This document shows positions 9,645 through 19,550 of a stretch of DNA of 64,000 nt, one piece after another. Within the stretch, counting starts at the first letter, position 1. Each line of letters opens with the position of its first letter. The position numbers were made by a program, and so were the translations under genes. The notes beneath the pieces were generated by a model. It ran no database searches and had not been told where the DNA came from. It saw nothing but the letters and a program-made list of their open reading frames with translations. Source of the DNA: Porphyrobacter sp. (GTDB lineage Bacteria > Pseudomonadota > Alphaproteobacteria > Sphingomonadales > Sphingomonadaceae); contig JAPZRO010000006.1 of NCBI GenBank assembly GCA_027531395.1, forward strand, positions 124,001-188,000, given 5' to 3'.

Positions 9645-12181
9645 TACTCGGCGTCCTCGGTCAGCTTGGTGAAGGTCAGGAACTTGTCGGGGCTGACGCG
9701 GATCGCCGCGCCGGTCGGGCAGGCGCGCACGCAGGCCGGGCCGCCGTCGATGCCCGAGCACATGTCGCACTTGATCGCCTGCTTGGGCTTCTGCACGCCT
9801 TCGGCCTCGGCAGCCTTCTTGCGCCAGCTATAGGAGGCTTCGCCCGGGCCGGGGCCCTTGCCGAACAGCATCCATTGCAGCAGGCTCGGCTTCTTGGGCG
9901 GCTTGGCGTCCATGCGGATCACGCCATAGGGGCAGTTGCGCTGGCAGTTGCCGCAGCCGATGCAGGTCTCGTCGATGAACACCTCGCCGTCCGGCCCGCG
10001 CTTGATCGCGTTGGGTGGACAGTCGGCCATGCAGTGCGGGTGTTCGCAGTGGCGGCACGAGGTCGGCACGTGGAGGTGCGCGTAGGTCTTGCCCGCCTCG
10101 CGATCGAGCCGCGAGAGCCCGTCGTGACTGTCGGCGCAGGCCTTTTCGCAATTGTCGCAGCCGATGCACAGCTTCTCGTCGATCAACAGCACGTCGGTCG
10201 CTTCGCCGATGCCGTTGTCGACGAGGAACTGCGCGGTCTTGGAATAGAGATCGACCGCGCCGGAGAAACTGTCCTTCTGCCCTTCGATGAAGGCATTGGT
10301 GGCGCGCCGGCCTTCCATGTCCTTCAGCGCCCGTTCGCGCAGGCGCGGGTTCTTTTCGAGCAGTTCGAGGAAGCCTTCGCCCGGCAGGCGGATCACTTCC
10401 GACTTGATCGCCGCTTTGACCGTCGCGGTGCGGGTCGACCCGTCGACCACCGCCATTTCGCCGAAATAGGAACCGGCGGGCAGGTAGGAGAGGAACACCG
10501 GCCGGTCGCCGATCTGCTTCTCGACGATCATCGAGCCGCGGCGAATGATGTAGACGTCCTTGTCGTCCGCGCCCTCGGTGACGACGATTTCGCCGGCGCG
10601 CTTTTCCTGCACCTGCGCGGCCTCGACCAGCGGCGCGACATCCTCGCGGGTGAGGCCGGACCCGAACATCTGCAGCAGCTGGCGCTCGATCGAGATGCGC
10701 TCGATCGCCTTCTTGGCCGAGGGCACCTGCGATTGCAGCTTGAGCGCGGCAAGGCGCGAGATCTCGACCACGATGGTGTCTTCCGCCGCGCGGATCGTCG
10801 CCCCGCGGCGGCGGCCGGAGATGAGGCCGACCTCGCCGAAGATCGATCCGGTCTCGATCGGAATCGTGATCGAGGGATCAGCCGGATTGACCTCGACCGC
10901 GACCGAGCCGCTGGCGATCCCGAACAGCGAGGACCCGGGCGCGTTGCGCTCGAAGATGACTTCGCCCGGCGCGTAGAACTTGGCCTCCGAGTCGAGCATG
11001 AACTCGCGCATTTGCAGCGGGTTCATGCCGTTGAGGATCGAGACATTGGCGCGCAGGAATTCGAGCCATTCCTCGGTGCTGCGATTGCCCGGAAGGTTGG
11101 CAAACTTGGCAGCGATGATCGGTTCGTCCGCGGGCTTCAGATCGGTGTTGCCGTTGATGAACTCGATGACGTCGTGGCCCTGGTTCATGCAGTGCTTGAT
11201 CAGCGGATAGCCCGCCAGCGCGCCGATCACGAAGATACCGGGCGCGGTCGATTCGAACACCGGTGAGAGCTTGGGGAAGGCCCCGCGATCCTCGCTGGTG
11301 AACTCGATCCCGCATTCCTCGACGAAGGCGCGCGGCGGGGCCGAGCCGATTCGGGCGATGATCCGGTCGCAGCGGATGCGGATTTCGCCGTCGCGGGTGG
11401 TGAGCGTGATCCAGCCCGGCTCGATCGACTTGGTCTCGCTCTCGTTGCGCACGGTGAGCTTGCCGGCCTCGTGATCGGCCATCAGCGCGCTGACGTTGGC
11501 CGCCTTGGCGGTCGGAAATTCGGTGCCGCGGTTGAGGATCGAGACGGTGTTGCGCTGCGCCGGGTCTTCGGCGAGGCCGCGCGCGTTCTCGATCCCGGCA
11601 TCACCCGTGCCGACGATGACGATGTGCTCGTCGACATACTCCGCCGGATCGTCGAGCTGGTACTGCACATGCGGCAGGTCCGCGCCCGGGCAGCGCATCC
11701 GGTTGGGGTTGCCCTGCGTGCCGATGGCGAGAATCACGTTCTCCGCCATCACCGTCTCGCCATTGGTCAGCTCGATCGCATAGGGCGGGGCGTGGCGCTG
11801 GATTTCCTTGACGTTCTTGGTGCCGTCGCGCGCACGGCTGACGATTTGCTGCACCGAGCCGGGAATCGGATCGCCGGTGCCCCGGATCGCCTTCGCCTCG
11901 GCATGGTACTTCACATTGACCTTGTGGCCGGCGATCTGCTCGTCCCAGATGCCGAGGATCGTCTCGCGCTTGCCCGCATCGAAATCGATGTCCGAGCGCA
12001 GCACCAGATTGCTGGGCGTCGCCATGACGTGCTTGCCCTTCTGGTACTTGTAGATCGTATCCGAGAGGTGATCGGTCTTTTCGAGCAGCACATGGCTGAG
12101 GCCGAGCGCTGCCGCGCGCGCAGCCGCACTCAGGCCCGCAGGGCCAGATCCGATGATCGCGACCTTGAACATCCCGGTCAC
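9644..12181 (-). CDS. Fusion: FAD/NAD(P) pyridine-nucleotide oxidoreductase + two cNMP-binding domains + multi-[4Fe-4S] ferredoxin
   Basis: N-term GSGPAGLSAAARA Rossmann motif; two cNBD signatures (FGEVGLISGRRRGATIRA; FGEMAVVDGSTRTATVKA); C-term cysteine clusters CIGCDNCEKAC, CRHCEHPHCMADCP, CIGCGNCQRNCP, CDMCSGIDGGPACVRACP. Confidence 0.9.
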   Translation of the reverse strand: MTGMFKVAIIGSGPAGLSAAARAAALGLSHVLLEKTDHLSDTIYKYQKGKHVMATPSNLVLRSDIDFDAGKRETILGIWDEQIAGHKVNVKYHAEAKAIRGTGDPIPGSVQQIVSRARDGTKNVKEIQRHAPPYAIELTNGETVMAENVILAIGTQGNPNRMRCPGADLPHVQYQLDDPAEYVDEHIVIVGTGDAGIENARGLAEDPAQRNTVSILNRGTEFPTAKAANVSALMADHEAGKLTVRNESETKSIEPGWITLTTRDGEIRIRCDRIIARIGSAPPRAFVEECGIEFTSEDRGAFPKLSPVFESTAPGIFVIGALAGYPLIKHCMNQGHDVIEFINGNTDLKPADEPIIAAKFANLPGNRSTEEWLEFLRANVSILNGMNPLQMREFMLDSEAKFYAPGEVIFERNAPGSSLFGIASGSVAVEVNPADPSITIPIETGSIFGEVGLISGRRRGATIRAAEDTIVVEISRLAALKLQSQVPSAKKAIERISIERQLLQMFGSGLTREDVAPLVEAAQVQEKRAGEIVVTEGADDKDVYIIRRGSMIVEKQIGDRPVFLSYLPAGSYFGEMAVVDGSTRTATVKAAIKSEVIRLPGEGFLELLEKNPRLRERALKDMEGRRATNAFIEGQKDSFSGAVDLYSKTAQFLVDNGIGEATDVLLIDEKLCIGCDNCEKACADSHDGLSRLDREAGKTYAHLHVPTSCRHCEHPHCMADCPPNAIKRGPDGEVFIDETCIGCGNCQRNCPYGVIRMDAKPPKKPSLLQWMLFGKGPGPGEASYSWRKKAAEAEGVQKPKQAIKCDMCSGIDGGPACVRACPTGAAIRVSPDKFLTFTKLTEDAE

Positions 12182-12292
12182 CTATCCTCCCCCCTTCGTG
12201 GATAGATTGCACCCTCGTGCCCACCATACCCAAATGCGCTTTGGATGCCAGAGCGAATTGCCCGTTTTTGCGCGCGATGCTAGCGAAGCGGC

Positions 12293-13243
12293 ATGGGAAC
12301 GAGCGAACAATCCGCTGCGGGCGGGTCATCGAAGGCGGGATGGGTATTGCTGGGCGCGGCGCTGCTGCTGGCAGCGGGCTCGATCGGCTACAATGTCTAC
12401 GAAGGATCGGGCGGAGGGTCGGACGAAGCCGCTGGAACCGACGCGCCGCAGACCATCGAGCAACTGCGCGCCGCCGCCGAGGCGTCGAAGGACGATGCCG
12501 GCCCGTGGGCGGACCTTGCCTTTGCCTATTTCCAGCAGGGCGAATTCGGCGAGGCGGCCGGGGCCTACCGCCGCGCGGTCGAAATCGATCCGGGTGCGGC
12601 CGTGCTGTGGTCGGCGCTGGGCGAGGCGCTGGTGATGAGCTCCAAGCGCGATCCGCTCCCGCCCGAGGCGCTGGCGGCGTTCGAGAAGGCGGTGTCGCTC
12701 GATGCGCAAGACCCGCGCGCGCGCTATTTCCTCGCCGCCAAGAAGGATCTCGACAAGGATCACGAAGGCGCGATCGCCGCATGGCTCGATCTGCTGGCTG
12801 ACACCCCGCCGGGTGCGCCGTGGGAGGCAGACCTCGTGCGCACGATCGAGCAGGTCGGGCAGATGAACAAGATCGACGTCGCCGCGCGCCTCGCCAAGGC
12901 GCAGGACAACCGCACGCCGGCGATCATCGCTCCCGGTTCGGGCAGCGTCGCCGGCGATGCCGCCTCGCCCAACGTCCGCGGGCCGAGCGCGGCAGAGGTC
13001 GCTGCGGCGAGCAGCATGAAGCCCTCCGAGCAGCGCGAAATGATCGCCGGGATGGTCGCCGGGCTGGAGGCGAAGCTCCAGCAGAACCCGAAGAACCTCG
13101 ACGGCTGGGTGATGCTGATCCGCAGCCGGGTGAATCTGGGCGAACCCGCCAAGGCCAAGGCGGCGCTTGATGCGGCGATCAAGGCCAATCCGGGCGAGGC
13201 CGCGGAACTGAAGCGGCAGGCCGCGGCGCTGGGGATCAGCTAG
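12293..13243 (+). CDS. Membrane-anchored TPR protein, CcmI/NrfG-like (cytochrome c biogenesis-type)
   Basis: N-terminal TM (GWVLLGAALLLAAGSIGY) followed by TPR repeats (PWADLAFAYFQQGEFGEAAGAYRRAVEIDP...). Confidence 0.7.
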   Translation: MGTSEQSAAGGSSKAGWVLLGAALLLAAGSIGYNVYEGSGGGSDEAAGTDAPQTIEQLRAAAEASKDDAGPWADLAFAYFQQGEFGEAAGAYRRAVEIDPGAAVLWSALGEALVMSSKRDPLPPEALAAFEKAVSLDAQDPRARYFLAAKKDLDKDHEGAIAAWLDLLADTPPGAPWEADLVRTIEQVGQMNKIDVAARLAKAQDNRTPAIIAPGSGSVAGDAASPNVRGPSAAEVAAASSMKPSEQREMIAGMVAGLEAKLQQNPKNLDGWVMLIRSRVNLGEPAKAKAALDAAIKANPGEAAELKRQAAALGIS

Positions 13244-13246
13244 GGG

Positions 13247-16177
13247 CTAGCGCCCGACGAAGACGAAGGGCGCCCACAGCGCCGGATCGCGCAAGGCGGC
13301 ATCTTCTCCGCCCGCCATGCCTAACATCGCGCGCCGCAGGGCCTCGGCAGGATCGCTGCCCTTGGCATAGCGGGTGAGCGTTCCGGTCGACAGCCGCGCC
13401 GCGACATCGTCGCGCACCGCCCAGTGCGAGACCAGCAGATTGCGTGCGCCGGCGTGGAGGAATGCCCGCGCGAGGCCCGCAAGGCCGCTGCCGTCCGCGC
13501 CCGATCCGGCCGCGGTGTTGCAGGCCGAAAGCACCACCCATGCCCCGTCGAGCCGCAGGGCCATGATCTCCTCCATGGTCAGCAAGCCGTCGCTGCCATC
13601 GGGGGCGGTGGGTGTCAGCACCAGCGCCGGCTCGTCCAGCCCGTCGAGCTCGCCTGCAACCAGGCCGTGGGTGGATAGCGCCAGCACATCGACATTGGCG
13701 AGATCGGCGCTCAGCAGCGCTTCTTCGGTGGCTTCTGCACCGGTCAGCACAAGGCTCTGCCGCGCCCCCAGCGCCTTGCCGAGCGCCACCAGTTCGCCCT
13801 CGGCGGCGGGCAGCGGCGGCAGATCGGCGAGGTGGAGCGCGTTCTCCGCCGAGCGGAACGGCAGCGCGCCGTCGGCGCTCGCGAGTTGCACCGCCGGGCG
13901 TTCCCCGAGAAGCGGCGCACCCAGCGCGAGATAGCCGCGCAGCCGCGCCCGCGTGTCGGCCCGGCGCGGCTGGCGCAGGGTCGCGAGCGAGGGCAGGGTG
14001 ACGAGCGTGTGATCCTCGATCAGCCAGCGCGGGCGCTGCGCTGTGCCCTCGGCGAGAACACTGAGGGGCAATGACGAGAACACCCCGCCCGCCGACACCA
14101 GCACGCGCTGGCGCTTGCCGATCACGCGGGCGATGGCATCGGGCAGCACCAGCGCGCGCAATTCGGCGCTGGCCGCAAAGTCGAAACTGCCCGGCGCCTC
14201 CAGCCCCTCGCGCAGACGGCGCACCAGCGTGGCCGCGCGGCGGCTCGATCCGGTGCGCACCACCACCGCCTCCGTGCCGTTGGCTGCGATCACCACCAGC
14301 CCCTGCGGCCCCGGCGCGATCATCAGCAGCGCCTCGTCCTTGGCCAGCAGCGCCTGCGCCGCTTGCAGCGTCAGCCGCTCGGTCGCCTCGCTCTGGCCGA
14401 GTTCGGGCGCGGCGTCGGTCAGCTGCTTGGCGGCCTGCTCGAACCGCTGTGTTGCAAGTGCCCGCTCGGCCTCCAGCGCGGTCAGCCGGTCCGCCGACGC
14501 GCCAAGGCCAGCCAGCCGCAACTGGCGGTCCAGCAAGGTTTGCAGCGCCAGCGCCGCATCCTGCCGTTCGCGCAGCAGCGCCGCTTTGGCCGGATCAAGC
14601 GCGGCCATGCGCAAGGCAGCGGCACGCGCGGTGATCCCGGCCGCACCCTCGACCACCGGCTGCGCGAGGAGGAAGGATTGCTCCACATCGCCCGCATGGG
14701 CGCTCGCTTCCAGCGCCCAGCCGAAGCCGCGCCGCAATTGCAGATCGAGCCCCGAGCGCCGCGCCCCGCCGGCCTCCAGCTCGCCGAGCCGTGCATCGAG
14801 CCGCGCTGCCGCAGTCCGCGCGCGGGCGAGCCCCGCGGGAACCGCTCCTGACAGCGCCTCGAACAGCGCCAGTCGCGCCTCGCCCACCAGCGCTGCGGTA
14901 TCGTCAGCCGCGCCGCTGCCTGCGCGCAATTGCTGGGCGCGCTCCTGCACGGCGCGCGCGGTGGCCGGATCGCCGGCTTCGGCAGAGCCGAGCGCCAGCC
15001 GGTCCTCACCCTCGATCCGCTCGCGATGGTGCGCTGGAAAGCGCGCGGTGCGGATGGCCGAAACCTTGGTCAGCTCGGCATAGGCCTCGGCGGTATTGCC
15101 CCCTTCGAGCAGGGCCTGCGCCAGAATGTCGCGCGCCAGCAGGGCGCGGTCGGCTTCCGGCCCGAGATCGCGGGTCATCTTTTCGGTCGCGGCGCGGGCC
15201 AGTGCCTCGGCCTCGGTGGTCTTGCCGTTCAGTGTCAGGATATGGGCGAGCGTCGCGAGGTAGGTCAGCGTCTGCTGGCTCTCGCCGAAGCTGGCATAGG
15301 CGAGATCGAGCCCCTTGCGCGCCACGCTTTCCGCCTCGTCACGCCGGCCGAGATCGGCGAGTACGCGGGCAAGGGTGTTGAGGTTGACGGCGAGGAAGGG
15401 ATGGCGCTCGGGCAGGAAGCCTTCAAGGATGGCCTGCGTCCGGCGCCCTTCCTCCGCGGCTTCCTCCAGCCGCCCGGAGGCATAGAGGAAGGTGACCAGA
15501 TTGGCGAAATGCGGGGCGGCATTGGCGGGGATGGGATCAAGCCTGCGGTTGATCGCGATCGCCTCGCGCACGCTCGCAATCGCGCGTTCGGTCTCGCCAT
15601 TGCGGATCTGCGCATTGGCAAGGTTCGACCATGCGGCGGAAAGCTCGGTGCTGGCACGCGCGTTTTCGGGCTGGAGGCGGGCCTGTTCCAGCCGGTATTC
15701 CAGCACCTGCTCGCCCAGCTTCGTGGCCTTGTCGAAGGCGCTGAGCGTCAGATACATCACCACCTGCGCGTTGGCGACGAGCATCCGGCGCTGGCGCCAT
15801 TGCGGCTCGTCCGGGCGCGCGGCGGTGGCAGCTTCGAGCACCGAGGCAATGCGCGCCAGCCGGGCTTCGGCACCGGCCACATCGCCTTGCAGATAGTCGG
15901 CGGTGGCCAGTTCGGCCTCGAGCCACGCCAGTTCGGGGTGATCGGCCGGAAACAGCGTCCGGCCATAGGCGAGCACCTCTTCGAAGGCCTTGCGATAGGC
16001 GGCAGGATCGGCGCCTTCGTCGAGCGCATCGGCCGCGGCGAACATGGCATCGAGCCGCTCGCGTTGGGCTGCGGTGGGCGCGGCCGGAGCGGGTTGTGCC
16101 TGCGCTGACTGGGGCATGGCCGTGGCAAGCGCGAGGCTTGTCGCCAGCGCGCCAAGGCGCCTGATCACTCTTTCCAT
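13247..16177 (-). CDS. TPR-CHAT domain protein (caspase-like protease family)
   Basis: Signal peptide, long TPR region, C-terminal CHAT with candidate His (LALSTHGLV) and Cys (VLSACNTAAGSG) dyad and LLVSHWAV motif. Confidence 0.88.
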   Translation of the reverse strand: MERVIRRLGALATSLALATAMPQSAQAQPAPAAPTAAQRERLDAMFAAADALDEGADPAAYRKAFEEVLAYGRTLFPADHPELAWLEAELATADYLQGDVAGAEARLARIASVLEAATAARPDEPQWRQRRMLVANAQVVMYLTLSAFDKATKLGEQVLEYRLEQARLQPENARASTELSAAWSNLANAQIRNGETERAIASVREAIAINRRLDPIPANAAPHFANLVTFLYASGRLEEAAEEGRRTQAILEGFLPERHPFLAVNLNTLARVLADLGRRDEAESVARKGLDLAYASFGESQQTLTYLATLAHILTLNGKTTEAEALARAATEKMTRDLGPEADRALLARDILAQALLEGGNTAEAYAELTKVSAIRTARFPAHHRERIEGEDRLALGSAEAGDPATARAVQERAQQLRAGSGAADDTAALVGEARLALFEALSGAVPAGLARARTAAARLDARLGELEAGGARRSGLDLQLRRGFGWALEASAHAGDVEQSFLLAQPVVEGAAGITARAAALRMAALDPAKAALLRERQDAALALQTLLDRQLRLAGLGASADRLTALEAERALATQRFEQAAKQLTDAAPELGQSEATERLTLQAAQALLAKDEALLMIAPGPQGLVVIAANGTEAVVVRTGSSRRAATLVRRLREGLEAPGSFDFAASAELRALVLPDAIARVIGKRQRVLVSAGGVFSSLPLSVLAEGTAQRPRWLIEDHTLVTLPSLATLRQPRRADTRARLRGYLALGAPLLGERPAVQLASADGALPFRSAENALHLADLPPLPAAEGELVALGKALGARQSLVLTGAEATEEALLSADLANVDVLALSTHGLVAGELDGLDEPALVLTPTAPDGSDGLLTMEEIMALRLDGAWVVLSACNTAAGSGADGSGLAGLARAFLHAGARNLLVSHWAVRDDVAARLSTGTLTRYAKGSDPAEALRRAMLGMAGGEDAALRDPALWAPFVFVGR

Positions 16178-16295
16178 GCTGCCCCCCCTCAGGCTTCCGG
16201 ACGGTGCGACCCGTCCTTTGTCTCACTCGGCTGGCGCAAAAAGGCAACCGGGAACAACCGCGCCGAAAGGCAAGGATACCATTCCTCTCGATGCA

Positions 16296-16331
16296 AAAGG
16301 CCCCCGCGACCGGTCGGACGCGGGGGCCTTT
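16296..16331 (-). terminator. Rho-independent terminator (gdhA)
   Basis: AAAGGCCCCCGCG-N10-CGCGGGGGCCTTT perfect inverted repeat, 26 bp downstream of the gdhA stop. Confidence 0.8.
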
Positions 16332-16356
16332 ATATGTTGCCGGAGCAGCTGCGCGA

Positions 16357-17712
<1,356 letters not shown>

Positions 17713-17835
17713 AATGTTTCCCCCCAAAAAAACCTGATTATGCGACCGATAGAGACTCCGCTTGTCGATATGCGGCAAGTTATCAGCGCAATGACAGATT
17801 CCTGCAAGCAGGTTTCGGGGGGTGTCAACGAGGGG

Positions 17836-19146
17836 TCAGATTGCCGAGCTGAAACGGCGCTGGGTGACGGCGCGGTAGCTGTCGAACAGCGCCGCGATGC
17901 CGCGCGCATAGGGCAGGCCACCGGGCGCGATCCGCAGGATGTTGCCGTCGAGGCTGGCGAGGCCGCGGGCGGTAAAGGGTTCCAGTCGCTCGCGCACTTC
18001 GGCCAGCAGGTGGGGCGGAAGCTCCGCCTCATGGCGGCATAGCAGCGCCTCGATCACGCCGCCGCGCAAGCGGTCCTCGGGCGAGCGCGCGATGCCATGG
18101 CTGGCCGACAGCCGCCCTTCGGCTGACAGCGCGCGGTAGCGGCCATTGTGCTTCTCGTTCTGGGCAAGCAGGCCCGGAAAGCCGCTGATCGCGGTCGCGC
18201 CCATGCCGATCAGCACCTCGGCCTGATCATCGGTGAAGCCCTGGAAATTGCGCCGCAGCGTGCCTTCGCGGGTCACGCGCGCCATGGCGTCATGGGGCAG
18301 GGCGAAGTGATCGAAGCCGATCGCCTCGTAGCCATTGCCGGTGAGGAACTCATGCGCCTGCGCCGCCATGGCAAAGCGCGCCTCGGCGCCGGGCAGGGCA
18401 TCCTCGGGGATCATCGTCTGGCGCGGCACCATGTGGGGGACATGGGCATAGCCGAACACCGCCACCCGGTCCGCGCCGAGCATCCGCGTGTGTTCGAGAC
18501 TGTCGGCCAGATCGACCGCGGTCTGGTGCGGCAACCCGTACATCAGATCGAAATTGAGCGAGGTGACGCCGCCCGAACGCAGCCAGTCGATGCTGCGGCA
18601 GATCATGCTGGTGGGCTGCTCGCGTCCGATCGCCTTCTGGCAGTGGGCGGCGAAGGTCTGCACCCCCATGCTGGCGCGGGTGATGCCGGCCTCGCGCACG
18701 ACATGGCTCCATTCGGCGGTCAGGCTGCGCGGATCGAGCTCGATCGACCATTCCGGGGCGACCAGCGGGAAGTGGGCGTGCAAGGCCTCGACCAGCGCCA
18801 TGAATTCGCGCGGTTCGATCGCATTGGGACTGCCCCCGCCAAAGGCGATGCGCCGCACCCTTGCGCCCTGCGGCAAGAGGCTGGCGACCGTGGCGAGTTC
18901 CTGATGCAGCGCGGCGAGATAGGTTTCGACCCGCGCCCGCCGGCCTGATGCGCCGGTGTTGCAGCCGCAATAGTAGCAGATCTTCTCGCAGAACGGGATG
19001 TGGAGGTAGAGCGACACGTCGCCATCGGCCCCCGCAATCGCGCGTTCGATCGCGCCTTCTTCAAGCGGCCCGAAATCGGCGGCGGTGGGATAGCTGGTGT
19101 AGCGCGGCACCGGCGTGGCGAGGAGTTCGGGGTAATAGTTCCACAT
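17836..19146 (-). CDS. hemN: Oxygen-independent coproporphyrinogen III oxidase
   Basis: YLHIPFCEKICYYCGCNT radical-SAM motif, FGGGSPNA. Confidence 0.95.
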   Translation of the reverse strand: MWNYYPELLATPVPRYTSYPTAADFGPLEEGAIERAIAGADGDVSLYLHIPFCEKICYYCGCNTGASGRRARVETYLAALHQELATVASLLPQGARVRRIAFGGGSPNAIEPREFMALVEALHAHFPLVAPEWSIELDPRSLTAEWSHVVREAGITRASMGVQTFAAHCQKAIGREQPTSMICRSIDWLRSGGVTSLNFDLMYGLPHQTAVDLADSLEHTRMLGADRVAVFGYAHVPHMVPRQTMIPEDALPGAEARFAMAAQAHEFLTGNGYEAIGFDHFALPHDAMARVTREGTLRRNFQGFTDDQAEVLIGMGATAISGFPGLLAQNEKHNGRYRALSAEGRLSASHGIARSPEDRLRGGVIEALLCRHEAELPPHLLAEVRERLEPFTARGLASLDGNILRIAPGGLPYARGIAALFDSYRAVTQRRFSSAI

Positions 19147-19170
19147 GAGGCGCTTAGAGCGTCCCCGCGA

Positions 19171-19404
19171 CTACCCGTCTTTGCGCGAGATCAATTTACC
19201 GGATTTGTCTTCGCGGCAGGTGCCGGCGTGGCAGCCTTTGGGGTGGCAGTCGCGATCTTGCGCGGGCGCGCCGTCGCCGACCGGAATGGTGATCGTGCCG
19301 CCGTTGCACAGCCGCGCGGTGATCGTGGCGCTCTGTGTGGGGAGCGGGCCGACCATCACCGGCACCAGCGCGGCGAGGGCGAAGGGGAGCAGGGCGGCGC
19401 TCAC
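19171..19404 (-). CDS. Small secreted/anchored protein with Cys-rich C-terminus, in cbb3 assembly operon
   Basis: 77 aa, N-terminal hydrophobic segment, CHPKGCHAGTC motif; start overlaps the ccoS stop. Confidence 0.6.
   Translation of the reverse strand: MSAALLPFALAALVPVMVGPLPTQSATITARLCNGGTITIPVGDGAPAQDRDCHPKGCHAGTCREDKSGKLISRKDG
19181..19194. promoter_or_regulatory. Degenerate FNR-like box upstream of hemN
   Basis: TTGCG-CGAG-ATCAA (8/10 match to TTGAT-N4-ATCAA), ~35 bp upstream of the hemN start. Confidence 0.4.
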
Positions 19405-19550
19405 GTTTCGTCCTCCTCGTCGATCAGGATGCGGTTGGCCGCGCCGTCCATGTCGTCATACTGCCCGTCGCGCATCGACCACAGGAAGGCGACGAGGCCG
19501 AGCAGGCCCATGCCGAGCGCAATCGGGATAAGGAAGGCGAGGCCGGTCAT
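19401..19550 (-). CDS. ccoS: cbb3-type oxidase assembly protein CcoS
   Basis: 49 aa MTGLAFLIPIALGMGLLGLVAFLWSMRDGQYDDMDGAANRILIDEEDET translated by hand; ATG overlaps the ccoI stop; not in the ORF track (below length cut-off). Confidence 0.9.
   Translation of the reverse strand: MTGLAFLIPIALGMGLLGLVAFLWSMRDGQYDDMDGAANRILIDEEDET

Noticed and set aside
8763-9770. Extended N-terminus of the membrane cytochrome ORF
   Set aside because: Extra residues (MRHVLGHRRRPGL...) overlap the Fe-S C-terminus of the upstream gene in another frame; start at 9644 gives TAATG coupling.
13247-16177. TPR-CHAT protein as part of an anti-phage system
   Set aside because: No adjacent gasdermin, CRISPR, NLR or other defence gene; signal peptide and neighbours point to an envelope/redox context.
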